Below, in pieces: positions 1 to 12,800 of a stretch of 64,000 bases of DNA. Positions within the stretch are counted from its first letter, which is position 1. Every line of letters starts with the position of its first letter. The stretch lies in the NCBI RefSeq assembly GCF_019399895.1, contig NC_091876.1, positions 3,696,381 through 3,760,380 on the forward strand, written 5' to 3'. Below the pieces are notes generated by a model, which was given only the letters and a program-made list of their open reading frames with translations, had not been told where the DNA came from and ran no database searches. The DNA comes from Cardiocondyla obscurior. Taxonomy: Eukaryota; Arthropoda; Insecta; Hymenoptera; Formicidae. The position numbers were made by a program, and so were the translations under genes.

Positions 1-3000
1 CTTTTATTTATTTCGCAGAAATTAATTAGAAGCTTAATTAGCAAATTATCGCGCGCGCGGGGATCAAAAGCTTTCACCTTCGATTAAGATATTGAAGGGA
101 AAATTCCGGCGGGTAAACGCCGCTGGTGAATTTCCTCGTTAAAGAAAACCGGAAATATCGCCGCTTTCAATCTTCCTCTCTTTCTGCGCTCTCTACTTAG
201 ATAAGATACAGATGCATCCTCCGCGCCACGTAACGTGCTTTATTCTCACATATGTCGTCGGGCGTCGACTGAAGTCGAAATAATGAAGCTAACTGTCTGT
301 CCGGACGAGCATCTCGCCCTATTCCTCGAAGACCCGGCCGCCTTCTTCATCAAGCGACCCTCCCTCTCTCACCTCCTCTTCTTTCTCGTCTTTCTCCACC
401 TCCGCCGTCGCCGTCTCGACGTCCCGTCGAGGGAACGTCTCAACTGTCGGCCACCCGCGTGTACTCGTCCGTTTGAATGCCGATAATTGGCACTAGTTTC
501 AGCCGGCGGCGGGCTCGTTAGCCGGCCGGCTAAAGAGAATCGCTTAATTATTTCGTTTGAAGTTCGCTTCCGATAGGAGGTAGGTAGGTAGGTACGGCTA
601 ACGCGCGCGCGGATAAATCGAGAAAGCTCGTGCGAGCGCGCGAGACCTTCGACCGGGCGCGTTTGTTTCGCACCGACAAATTGCCGCGGCTAATTAGCCT
701 CGCGGACTAAAAGAGGGAAGGCTGCTGCGGACGCTCTAGCCGTTACTGCCGCTATTCCGCCGGGTTTATTACCGTGGCTGCCGAGTCAAAATTGTGCTAC
801 GCTGCCTTTCGCCATTGTTTCGAAAATATTCTTCGCCGCACGTAAAAAAAGAAAAGAAAAAAAAAAAAGAAAAATGAGACAGCGAATCGTGTGGCTAGTT
901 CTTCAACGCGCGATGCACCTCTCGAAAATTGCCGCGGCTATTTACGCAACTCTTAACCAGCTACAAGACAGCTTTTGTTTTTAATTTAGAGATTGCAACG
1001 GAAGTGGTGCACGGGGCAGCGGTGATAAATAAAAGTAGTGGAATAAATAAATTTAAGCGATCCTTGCGTATACACATCGCTCATAAAACTTTCGAGATAA
1101 ATGCGCGATAAGTCTCGGGAAGCGAATATTCCTTTATAAAACAGCGATGGAAGTCGCCGAAACAGACCTTTTTTTTCGCAAATAGCATTTTCCTCGTTTT
1201 CCGGACATTATAGCGTGCTACCGGGCCGCTGCTATAATTTAATAACGCCGGGGCGCGCGTAATGCCTTTCGACACGAGTCAGCGATAATTCCGCGGCGAA
1301 TGTCCAATAAAAAGCCACTTTGCCCGATCGAAATATCAAATGTAATCCTCTTAAGTCGGCCGCACCGTCGAACGTGTATCTCGCGAGCTGACCATCGCGC
1401 CCTGTCCTCCCTCCCTCTTTCGCTTCGCACCCCCAGCCCCCCATCGGTCTATCAACCCCCCTCCTGGACTCTATCTCTGTCCGCCTCGGCAAGCTACTAA
1501 CTTTTACTTCTCCTCTCTTTGATGCCCTCTTCTCGTCTCTCTGTCTCTCTCCCTTCTCGTTCCGTCCTTTTCTCTCCGTCGTCTTCCTTAGGTCGGAGGA
1601 GTTGCTTTTACGGCGATTGAAGCTTCTCTTGGGTCTTTGGGCACACCGCCAGGTGGCAGTGCCGCGTCCTTCTGGGCGTCGGCCCTGATGTCCTTTCCCT
1701 GCGAGATTTTTCTCCGTCCGATAAGTGCCCTTGTGTACTTAGGATGTCGCACGCGTCGCCACGGAATACCGACCCCGGTACCAAGCAACGCGTCGACGCT
1801 CGGACTCGATTTCGGGACCAGAACAGAAAGAGAAGTTAAATCTCGACTCGCGCGGCTAATCCGAGAAATAAAAATCGCCTCGGCAGAGCTTCGACCGCGC
1901 GGCGAAGTTTACGAGATACGGGATCGACGGGTCAATGCGGGGAAGGATCGTATCGAGAGGCGATCTTCAATCGGCAGGGCCGCGGGGACATCGCCGACGA
2001 CACTGGCGCGAAATTCCGCAACATTCTTTTATCGATCGTTAAAAGTTTCATCGGCGCTGAACGGTTGCTCCTTCGGTACGACGCTATTGAGAGTACCCCG
2101 TACAATTAGCTTCTCTCATTAAAGAACCATCCGCGGCGGCGCCGAACGCCGGGCGCCAATGCTGAATAATTAGCATTTGCTACCGACTGAAATCGATTTG
2201 TTAATTAATAAAGCGCTAACGTTCGCCGTACTAATAATGCCGGTCAACAATTGAATAGAGAGCGCGTTCATTAACTCGCCGCGCCGCAACAGCCGGCTAA
2301 CGCCGGGCATCCCGGATCGACACGCCGCATCGATATTCGGATAATCGAATTTGTTGCGGGGACCCTTCGCATCGCGCAAACGACGTTATTTACAAGAACG
2401 GAATGCGATGACTACGGAGGAAAAGGACTTTATCGTCGGACATTCCCGTTGCGACGTTTTCCTCTCTCCGTTACTTTCGTCCTTCTCTTTCTTCGTACTT
2501 CGATCTCTCGCCAACCTACCGAGACTCCGTGCCGCGAATTTTCCTCCGCGCCCTTCGCAAAAAAAAAAAAAAAATAAGGAAGCCCGAAGGAAAGTTCCTT
2601 CTCCAACTCGTTCGGTGTGCTCCGGCGGGTTACCGGCTATTGGCCAGGATATCTTTCGATTATCAAGACCATCCATACCTACCGCCTTAGCCGGCTCCAT
2701 TGTCTTCTCAGCTCTTTCAATTAATGTTTTGATTGATTTCGGACCCTCGGTTGGAGAACGCGACCCTACCTCATGATCGCCGCGCTTTCTCTCTCTCTCT
2801 CTTTCTCTTCCTCTCTCCTTTCCCGCACACTTTCTCCCTTTCTTCTCGAGCGATGCTCGAGCTGGTTCTCCATAATCGGCATTCCGCGGGAGATGGAGTA
2901 CGGAAACGTGAGAATTTCGTGGGAAAGAAGGATATTGCACCCTCGTTGCTTCCTTCATGCCGTAATGGCACGATACTCGCAATAATGGATTCGATTAAGT

Positions 3001-5217
3001 TTAAGGCGATTCATATCGGAACTACGAGAATATATATAGAATATGGATTTTAGATAAATCTAAAATATAAATTCTGTGAACGTAATAACTTTAACAAAAA
3101 AAAAAATTAGTTTCTTGTTTAAGTACGACGAAGATTGAATGGCGAATTAGACAGTTAACGATTCTAAAAAGCTAATTGCGGTCCCGAGCTCGGATTACCA
3201 GAGATTTTACTTTTCCGGAATACTGCATGCCGCAGATAAATTCTGTCCCTCCCCCGCGTTTGCTGTAATACGCCGCGAGGAAGGTTTCCGTACGAGAAGC
3301 GGCGCGCGCGACGTCGTAGCGACGGGGGGGGATTGGTCGCTAGTAGACGACGACGACGACGCTCCCCGAATCGGTGTTATACCGGTGGCTGTTTTATTGC
3401 GAGATTTGCGGCGTGGCCTCTCCGTGTAACAAGACTTACTGAGATCTTAATAGAATCTGAGACCACCCCTTCTCAGCGAGTCCCACACTACCGGAGGACT
3501 AACTCGTTCTTCGTCTATGGTTCCGCGCCTTTCCAACCACCCCCGTCTCGTCGGCCACCCTTCGACGGACGTTCGCGAAGCGAGGGAGAGGGGACCCGAG
3601 GTCGAGGGGGTCGCGCGGGAAGGGACGGCCGGGAAGTTGACCCCGGCACTGCATCCCTTTGGCGAAAAAAGAAAACTGCCGCTTATATTCTAAGCGTATA
3701 TAAGAGGGATGGGAAAGCGGTCGGGGGGAGGGAGGGCGAAACGCGGCGAAGGCGGGAGCGATCTGAAGGGTGATTTATGAATATTGCCTACGGAGAAAAG
3801 TGTATCGCTACCGCGCTACCACGTCGATTCCTCCCTCGGTCTCTTTCTCTCTCTCTCTTTCATACGGAGACTCGGAACGACTCCTGCGTGGCGATTCCTT
3901 TGCGTATACATTCGCGTTGTTTCCGGGAGAACGACGATCGTTCGGGGCGATCGAGAACTTCACCGAGAAGGCTGTCTTCGTCCGCCCGTGGTGACGAGCA
4001 TTCGCGGAGTACCCGATAAAATTTTCATCGCGCAAAAGTTTTTTCATTGTTTCCATGAATTTCCTCTCAATAGGAAAAAAAAAAGAAAATTTTTTTTTTT
4101 CGATTTCTATGCATGAGGGAGCGCATTTGTCACTTTTAGCAAAACTGGATGTATTAAAGTACGAGAAAACTTTATATATGCATACGATTTTACTTATTTA
4201 TGTTACGCGAAATTTTATAATCTCAGGAGTAAGATTTTTTAAAGATAAAAAATAGATCGCGCTATATGAATTTTATTAAAACGAGCAATGCCGTGTTACA
4301 AATGGCAGAAACGAGACTCTTTTTGCGATCGAGTTCACCCGCTGTATTTCGCTCTTTTGTCATTTTGGTTTCTCGTAGTCGGATCGATATACACTTCCCC
4401 TCTGCGAGAGCCGTGCCGCGCTGCGAGGCTCACCCTTATCCCGTAACGAACACAATTGGCATCGTCAAGACGATCTCACGTGCGTCTTAATTATACCGTA
4501 GTGCGGCGCCGGCCCGGTCAGGAGCATCGAGTTGCAGTGAATATTTTATAGCAGCGGTGCCGAAGAGAGAGAGACGCGAGGCGTCGCGGCGCCGCTCCGC
4601 GCCTCTCCTCTCTGCTCCTCTCCGCTCTTCTTCGCATCGGTGCGATAGTAGTATAACGACGCGAGAGTAGGTCTGTCCTCGCCCTCTCTGCCCGTCCTCC
4701 ACCCTCCGGCCGCCCAACTTTCCCCCCCAGGAAGCTTGTTAGGCGACGCCGTGCTCCGCTATCTTCTAATTGGCGATATAATGATCTTGAAGGATGGAAT
4801 ACCGTGGTCCTGAAGGACCCGAGAAAGCCTCTCGTCGCGCAACCTCTCTCGCTTTGTCAGGGACGAAATTAAAATTTGGCTCTCCCTCGTTGTTTCCTCT
4901 CTCCCGCGTTTCTTTCTCCGCCGAGCCCGCTTCTTCGCCTTTATTTCAACGTGCCCTTCCTCGGTGCGTCTCTCCACAATTTCGGGAAAGCAAGAGAGAA
5001 GCGTTGGGAAATAATTTGTTTTCGCACGCGAAGAAGTCGCAACCGGTCGCCCGTCTACGGCGGTTTGAGCACCGGTCGTCCGGGACTATTAATTAATCGA
5101 CCATTACCTACATAGTTTGAAATGCGCAGCGCGGAACAAGTACTCGTTCTAATTACGCGCGCCCTCATTAACCGTAGTAATATAGTGAATTTACAACTTG
5201 TAATTATCTCTCATCCA

Positions 5218-5218
<1 letters not shown>

Positions 5219-5248
<30 letters not shown>

Positions 5249-5249
5249 G
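5219..5249. repeat. (GAC)n triplet repeat
   Basis: Ten consecutive GAC-type units with one interruption. It mirrors the (GTC)n tract at 5494-5541. Confidence 0.9.
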
Positions 5250-5493
5250 TGTGAGTACGATGGCTCGCGTAACGCCGCGACGTAGTTTCCCCGGTGTTCG
5301 CCCAATCAGCGAGGGCGGTATATCCGTATCGTTATCGCTGCTCGTCCATTCAGAATTTACGAACGGACCCTTGTAGCGGTGTTGATAGTTACGAGGCCGG
5401 TCTCAATTAGTGGAACTTACGTCGCTAGGGTCCAATTAGACGTAGGCTAGCGCAGCTACACCCTGTTTGCCCAAGTTTGCCGTGCACCATCCT

Positions 5494-5541
5494 CGCCGTC
5501 GTCGTCAACGTCGTCGTCGTCATCGTCGTTGTCAGCGTCGC
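5494..5541. repeat. (GTC)n triplet repeat
   Basis: Imperfect GTC repeat, the reverse complement of the tract about 245 bp upstream. The two can pair as an imperfect inverted repeat. Confidence 0.9.
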
Positions 5542-8279
5542 CGGGTAGAGTTGCCCGTCGTCCCGCAGCTGCACCAGCACTGGTTGAGGGTATCTTTTTC
5601 CTACGCTAATGACTAATTAGCAGTCTCTCCACTTCATGGTATAATGACACGGGACCCGCAACCCCGATGGGGAGAAGAGTGGGCCGTTGGATCATTATTA
5701 AGCTCCCGAAATTGCAGTCGCGCTCGCCCCCCGTCTCCCCTTGACTCCCTTTTCTCTCTCGGAGAATTTTCCAATTCCGAAGAGGGTATTAATAAACGGA
5801 CTTCTCTCTGTATCCGTCCGTTCCGCCGCATTGTATTACTGCGAGGCGCCATATTTTATTGAGCATCCCCGATACGAGTTTCTCGACGTAAGAAAGCGGC
5901 GTCCGATTGAATTGGCGAGTGCAGTCACTCACAGTTTGGGTCAGCCGGGTACGCCACGCTGACCTTTAACCGTAATAATATATCGAGTCCACTATACCTC
6001 CCGTACCTCCTGCGAGACGATTTCACCCCCGCCGCCCTCCCTCGCCCACGTATATCCGTCTACGTATTTTTCCATCCCGCGCGCTCCCGGCCTTTCCTTT
6101 CCTACTCCACGGACTTTCTTTTACATTTATTTATTTCCTAAACGTCCGTCCCCACCGGCTACTTTATATTTGACATTTTTATTAAACCACCTAGAGCGGC
6201 CCTGTGTCCGCTCCGACGGTATCCCCGGGATAGACGGGCGGCGGGAAACGCGAGCCGAGAGGGTAGCTTGGAAGCGCGACAGGAGAACGCGGGGGTGGAC
6301 TTCTCCTATATTGCTGTTAGAGCAATTTCGTAATCTCGGAAGGGTGCTCCTTATATTGACCGAATAAAAAGTCGTATCCGTTGCCGATTCCACGATCGAA
6401 TATCACCATTTCGTCCGAAGTTCGCCTACGTGGGGGGAAAGGAGAGGCGATTGACCGTTCGCGTCGACACAGAAAACCGCTCGAAATCAGTTTGCTATTT
6501 TACGATTATGCTATCTCGCGGACGAGAACTGTCGCGCGGTGCGCGCCCCGAGACCGATTTTTATCGGCGAAAGATCGAATTTCTCCGGGACCCCCTCGTC
6601 GAGAAATAATACCTCTATAGTATCTAAATATGATCCGGCAAATATCCAACGGTCTGCAAACTTCGGGATTTTTATTATTAATATTTTATAGTACGTGTAT
6701 ACATTACCGGGTGTTTTATCGCGGTTTAGGTACGCAAAATTTTCCGTCTGGCCCGGCGTAATTTATGACGAAATCGTAACTTTTTAAAAGATCTCCGAAA
6801 ATTCTTGGGGAGATCTGAGAAGATATCACTGCAGTAAAGGGTCTAATTTCCATAAGACCGGCAGTAGTAAAAGATGCCGTAAATCGCGTCGAGCGAAATT
6901 TCGTCCTTTTGCAATTTCATTTTATAAGCGATCGAAGTATCGACGTTGCCTAACACCAACGACGTCCGCCTCCGGATAATACAATACCCGCGCAGCGTCC
7001 TTGCGTAGAACCGATCACTCACAATCAGGGTGGCGAAGTCGCAATATCCCGGTATTAGCGTTCGAGAATAAAATTACCCCTTGCTAATTTCTTACGAGAT
7101 TTTTACAAATATATCTCGCCTCGATGTCAATTTAAGAAATTCACGGTCGCTTAATCCGATGTTCTTCGCGCGTTACATTCCGTTGAATTCATATATATTT
7201 TAAGCGGCATATAAATTCATCTGTTTCCGAGTGACGAAGTTATATGATTGCGACAGAAAGTAGTTTTAATCAACGTACGATGTGCGAAATCTCGCGGCAG
7301 CAGGCTCGAAAATTTTCACCGACGCGAATGATTAATTTGATCCTGATTTTTTTTATTTTCTATTTTTTTTTTATTATTTTGGACCTGTGTACTGAACTTT
7401 TAATTTGCTCGCGAGCATCGGCAATTTCGATATTCGCTGTTTGCCAATGAAAAGAGTAAAGTAACATTCATTTTTTTTTTTTTTTTTTTATTGTAGCTCG
7501 GTGCAACCATCGCGATCAAATATGATGCCGGCGTAGCCCGGTACGTTTGCAAAATTCGGAGGATAGACTTTCTCTCGGTCACGAATTTATCCATGGTCGA
7601 ACTCATTCATCGTTCGGCTTCATTTCGAGTAATCGGTTATCGATCGCGCAATTAGCATTACCGGAGGTTTTTTCCCGAATTGGGGAAAGGGTTTAAATAA
7701 CCGTCATCGTTAGCCGCGTCCTTTAGCGGCACGCTGCGCACTGGGTTTTTTTTTTTTTTAATTCTATCGCGATGTCAATCGGACTAAGGGAGGAAAATCA
7801 TTAAAAAAAACTAGACCCAGGGAAAAACGAAGCGTACGGGTCGTTTGACGAATCACGAGGCGGCTCTTGGATATACCGACGTGGGAGGCGCGCCGCGGGA
7901 GGAAACGAGGCGGGGGGGATGATGTTTTTTTCCTCGGCGGCGCCTCTTTAATTTGCCCTCCAATTAACGGACGGGGTCCTATTTGAAAAATACCTGCCAC
8001 GAGGGCTGGCAATTATACTTCTTCCTTTTTTTTGCGTCACGAGCGCGTTATTAGCGCTATCCGTCCAGCCCCGCTACTCTTCGCCCCGTGCATCTCTCTT
8101 TTTCTCCTTCGTCTCTCGTTTGCTCTTTCCTTCCGTCCACCTCTCGCGCTCTCTCACCTATTTCCTCCACTTCCCTCATCCATTTTGTCTTAGTACATGT
8201 GTGTATGTGTGTGTGCGCGCGCGAGGGGACGGGGGCGAGCGTATCCGCGCGATTGTATGCGTTTTACGTGTATTGCGGA

Positions 8280-8366
8280 GCACGCGGGTGAAGTGATGCG
8301 GCGATGGGATGGGGGATGCGAAGGGAGGAGCAGGATGGAGCGAGATAACGAGATGAAGGAGGGCCA
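8280..8366 (+). other. Candidate 5' UTR exon of Bx ending at a strong donor
   Basis: A purine-rich stretch ends in GGCCAG|GTGAGA at 8367, a near-consensus donor 1.37 kb before the first proven Bx exon. Joined to 9741, the frame leading into ATG 9764 has an upstream in-frame TAA, so the ATG would be the start. The exon's 5' end is not defined, and a rival donor GGGG|GTGAGC lies at 8728. Confidence 0.2.
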
Positions 8367-8447
8367 GGTGAGACGAAGAGAGAAAAGGGGTTGGTGGCGG
8401 ATGGTAGTGAGAGAGAAAATTGGTACCGGGAATGAGAGAGCGGCGTA

Positions 8448-8474
8448 GCGCGGTGCGGTATGGCGCGGTGCGGT
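8448..8474. repeat. Direct repeat GCGCGGTGCGGT x2
   Basis: Two identical 12-mers at 8448-8459 and 8463-8474, separated by 3 nt. Confidence 0.8.
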
Positions 8475-8559
8475 GGCTGCGGGTCGCGAGGGGCCAGGGA
8501 GGGAAGGAGTGGCGTTTATAACTCGTGCCCGGGTCTCCCGGCTTTGAGAAGGCCAATTA

Positions 8560-8594
8560 GCAGCATAAAGCTGCAGCTCGGCCCCGAGGCCGAG
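8560..8594. repeat. Two adjacent perfect hairpins upstream of Bx
   Basis: GCAGC-ATAAA-GCTGC (8560-8574) is followed two bases later by CTCGGCC-CCGA-GGCCGAG (8577-8594). Both stems are perfect. Confidence 0.75.
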
Positions 8595-9740
8595 GATGTT
8601 TGTATGTAATAATGGATTGTTACTCAAAGTATCCGGCTAATTAATTAAGCCCCCGCCGCGCGTCGCCCGCTCGTCGTCGTTTCGAACAGCGCGGCGATGC
8701 TGGCGATGGCGGTGCCGGCAAAGGGGGTGAGCAAGTGGGCTGCTGGCCGCTATCCCTCTGTACGTCACCCTTGCTCGCCAAGTGTTACGCGGATCGTCTG
8801 AGAAGAGCGCGATCCCCTCTCGCGCGACGGACGTATCGATCTAAATTGGATAAAATCGCCTTTTCAACTTAACTGCGCACAGTGGCCAAGATAAAAATGC
8901 GGATAGCTCTATTTTCGCGATTGAAAAATATTTCTCGAGGAAAGAATAAATGCGTTACGTACAGGAATTAAAAAATATATATATACATGTAATTAAAATT
9001 ATCGTCATCAATTTTCTCGCGTGAACTTGAATTTATTTTCGGCTGAAGAATACTCGCGGCCCAACATTTGTCCCGCGGGACGGTTGTGAGACGGGCTACT
9101 TCGGACTTTCACCCCTTCGGTGGACGAATAGGAAAGAGGAAAAACGAAAACGAGCGTGGAAAAAGAAATGTTTTATGCATCGCCGAAAGATCCCGGCGGT
9201 GTTCGTGACGCAGTGCGTTGGTGCTTATTGGAGTCTGAGCGCGCGAGGACGAGCGCAGGCACGGTTCCAATTAGCCGCGCTAATTATTGCGTGCTGTCAG
9301 CCACTTACGACCGTCGGAGACGCTTGTAACGGCGGGATACGCGCGCACGGCCAAACGTCCGCGGTTGTCGCCCCTTAAAAAGGCAGGCAGATGCATACAG
9401 CCCGTCTGAATACGCGGGGAAGGTTCTCATTAACTCGGGGAAATCAAATTTCGAGGCGCTCCCAAATGACGATGCCGCGCGTATAATTCTCTCGTCGCGC
9501 GACAACTTTTTCTCGCACTCCGAGGGTCTTTGGACCTTGCTAAGAACTTTATTTTCGTATGTTTGTCGAATCGCGTTTGGCACGTGATTTTTAGCTATTT
9601 AGCAATTATTTTAAATTCACACGATATTAAAAAACTGAAACGAACGATATGAAGAATCTTACATCTTTTTTTTTTCTTTTTGTAACAACGATGCAAGAGT
9701 ATAATTGTAATAACGATTTGATTTGTTTTTGATGTTTCAG

Positions 9741-9852
9741 ACGGCGCCGTAGTTGAGATCACGATGACTATGGACGTGAGCAAATCCGAGACGAATAAAA
9801 ATGGTTCGACGCAGCAGGAGTGCGCCGGCTGTGGGAAGATAATTACGGAGAG
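9741..9852 (+). CDS. Bx: Bx exon with start codon (5' UTR 9741-9763, coding 9764-9852)
   Basis: The acceptor is a T-rich tract ending in TTTCAG at 9735-9740. The exon carries 23 nt of leader, then ATG at 9764, then residues 1-29 and two bases of codon 30. The donor is AG|GTAGTC at 9853. The encoded part is a short Ser/Thr/Asn-rich N-terminus followed by the first zinc knuckle of LIM1 (C20-x2-C23). The intron to the next exon is 291 nt (9853-10143). Confidence 0.93.
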
Positions 9853-12800
9853 GTAGTCGGTGACATAAATATAAATATAATCTGCATTTTTAAACAGAAC
9901 ATTTCTCTCGCTTTTCTTTTATTAGTATGTCCGCAACGGTAGTAATCACGTCTTTTCGCGGGGACGTAGATATCAATCTTCGATCGCTGACGCGCGGGTT
10001 TTTCTTTCTTTCTTTTTTTTTTTTTGCCACGCTTAAAATATTCTGCTCAAGCTTTGCGTAAAATGTACATTAATATCGAGATAAGAGAAGTGTTTCCAAG
10101 ACTTAACGGCCGGTAAGAACGAAAACTACGGTCGGTCCTTCAGGTACCTCCTCAAGGCCCTGGATCTCTACTGGCACGAGGACTGCCTCAAGTGCGGATG
10201 CTGCGACTGTAGGTTAGGCGAGGTCGGCTCCACTCTCTACACCAAAGCTAATCTTATCCTCTGTAAGAGGGACTACCTCAGGCTCTTCGGGAACACGGGA
10301 TGCTGCGCGGCATGTAACAAGCAAATACCTGCGTTCGAGATGGTCATGAGGGCCAGGACGAACGTCTATCATCTCGACTGCTTCGCCTGCCAGCAGTGCA
10401 CCCATCGGTGAGTGCGAACGACAGAATTATATTTTATTATTAAGATCCGACTCTCTCGGCGATATTCTAATTAACTATCATTAATTTATTTGCGTATTCC
10501 CAGCCTAATAACAAATTTATCACAGTCTACTTTCTGGGGAGAAAAGAAAAACGTAAAAAAAAAAAAAGAATACAGCGAACTGCAGGGCATCGAATTATTT
10601 AAAAGCCCGTGCGATTTACTTGGATTTAAACATTTCGGACATAGAAAGAAGGATCGTTTTGGTCTCGTCAATTATTAAAAAGTATCGCGTGACGCGGAAC
10701 AACTGGCGGAGAACTCGAAGTAAATTTGCCACCTCACTCTTTCCCTTCAACTTATCATCTTTTATTATTTTTTGCCATTTGCTCTCACGGCGATGCATCT
10801 TTCTCGTCGCGTGGACATAACGCGGAGGCGAGGAACGGCCACGGGGAAGAATACTTCGCGAGACAGAATCGCAAGGAGGAAAGGGTGGCGGAGGGGGTTA
10901 ACGGGGATAGGTTGCTTTACAGGTCAGCTGGGAAATCACCCTGCGCTTTCCGCGCCATGACCTCTCCTTTCTTTCGCGCTACCGTTCTCCGGCACGGTCG
11001 TGAAACCCGCGGCACGTTCTCACGCATTCCACGATCTCGGTTCTCCATCTGCCGAAAGTGCGATATGCCGTTCGTTTCCTTATTGAACTACCGTCTTTCG
11101 CCGAGCCATTTTTCGTTCGTTTCCACCAACGTTTAATTAATACAAATTATCATTTTCGCGACAACCGGAACGTAACTGCTATTTTTTTTTTTTTTTATCG
11201 CGTAAACTGAAATTAATTTAAAGTTCCCGAGAAAGAAATAGGCGGTATCGGTTTTTAGAAGCGCTGTTTATCCGCGTTTATTCGTACCTCGAGAGCATCT
11301 CCTTGCGTTTCACGGCCTTGAAACTTTGCTAATATATTCGTCATCGATTATCATCGTGACCTCTTCAATTCTAAAGCGCAGTTTAAGACTTTTTGCAATC
11401 GATAAGTTATTACGAACTGCACGATGAACTCTGATGGGAGATTAAGTATAGATTCAAATTTTAAAAGGTTTTGTATTCTGCCTTTATAAGTTACTTCTCT
11501 GTGTCCTAATACGAGATTATAAGTTTCGTAAGTTTCTCGGCGATATAAAGGACTCGCTTCGGGGCGAGAATAAACGTCTTTCCCTTTTTTATCTTTTCCC
11601 TCTCTCATTTTCGTCTCGTTTCGTCTCTACTTTGTCTTTAAAGAAGGGCCAAAATCGAACAGAATTAATCAAGGCGCGAAAAATCCACCGCTGATTTATT
11701 TATCAGACCCCGCGAGTTATCTCTCGTTGCTCTTCGGTTATTTTAATTATCTCCGGGCCGCAGTACGGCGTTTAAACAATATGTAGGAGCGACGAGACGG
11801 CGGAGACCTGTCGTGATTCAATGGCGGGAAGCGTACAAACGAGTGCACAAAAGCTAGCGGAGCGATACAATGCTTACGGACGAAGCGACTCGTTTTGGAA
11901 GGTAACAATGACAAGGAGAAAGCAGATAGGGCGGAGGGAGAGAGAGAAAGAGGGAACCCGCGGCCGCTGTCGATAGAGAAAGGTGACGGAAAAAAAAAAT
12001 AAAAAGAGAGAGAGACGGGGGAACGGTGGATGCGATAGAGAAGCCGGAGGTGGAGGATGTAGTTTCAAGCCAATAGCAATGGCTCGTCCAGGCGTGCGGC
12101 AAACGTTGCACAGCGTCTCAAACAATGTGAACAAAAGAGCATCAATTTTACGTTTTTATCGTCCGGCATTGTCTATCTTCGACAATGCTCCCGCTCGCGG
12201 GCGACTCGCCGCGAAACTGCCCGCGGGGGAGGACGGCGCACATGTCAGGATCAAAAACGAATCCGCGCGGACGGGGACGTCGCGTCGGGGACCCCTTTGG
12301 AAAGAATCGCGGACGCGTGACGTGCGCCGCAGAGGCCAGGCGTGGGCGCGTGAGCGCCGCGCGAACCGGATCGCGAAGAAGTAAATTGAGACGGCCGCAC
12401 TCAGCCCGGTCATTATATTTGTTCTAACAATCGCGTTGCGTGTCGTGGATGATGTACGAGCGCAATTAAAACGCGCGCGAGCGGCCGGCGATAAAATATG
12501 CCTGATGCGGAATATTCGGTGCGACCCCTGCACCCGCGCCTGCGATCGTGCCGCGAAAAAGCAAGGCAGGTAGGTAAATTTGAAGAGGGCAATTACTCGC
12601 AGCGCTGCGCGTCCTGTAACGAGACGACTTAGAGTTTGCAATTAAACAGCAACAATTACACGGGGTAACTTTAGACTGTAATAACACAGAATAAAGGGTT
12701 GCCAGTGGCTGCGACTAGGCTCCCACCCTTCTGGTTAGAGGATGATTTACCGATGCAATTAGCTCCCTCTCTCTCGCCCTCTCTCTTTCTCCCTTTCGAC

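Larger units (their letters stand above)
1..8366. other. 5' flank (or 5' intron) of Bx, no gene recognised
   Basis: No supported coding exon. It holds CpG-rich DNA with scattered TAATTA cores, (AGGT)4 at 578-594, A-rich 844-874 and poly-A 2559-2574. CT-rich tracts lie at 1500-1590, 2786-2820 and 3839-3862, with two opposed triplet repeats (5219-5249, 5494-5541) and T runs at 7477-7490 and 7747-7760. A segment open on both strands (1593-1788) is discussed in the findings. It probably carries Bx regulatory DNA and perhaps a promoter. Confidence 0.6.
8367..9740. other. Region just upstream of the first Bx coding exon
   Basis: It holds a 12-bp direct repeat with period 15 (8448-8459 and 8463-8474). 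Two adjacent hairpins lie at 8560-8594, and a homeodomain-type GGCTAATTAATTAAGC at 8635-8650. The last 100 bp before 9741 are T-rich, as expected of an intron 3' end. No coding exon seen. Confidence 0.5.

Noticed and set aside
2386..2982. 198-codon minus-strand frame
   Set aside because: Built largely from GA and AAA repeats on that strand; low complexity, no domain.
3690..3710. TATATAAG as a TATA box
   Set aside because: No initiator or downstream element at the expected distance; the sequence after it is a G-rich tract.
10214..10405. Minus-strand frame opposite the LIM exon
   Set aside because: Exact shadow of the Bx exon, no LIM or other motif in that frame.
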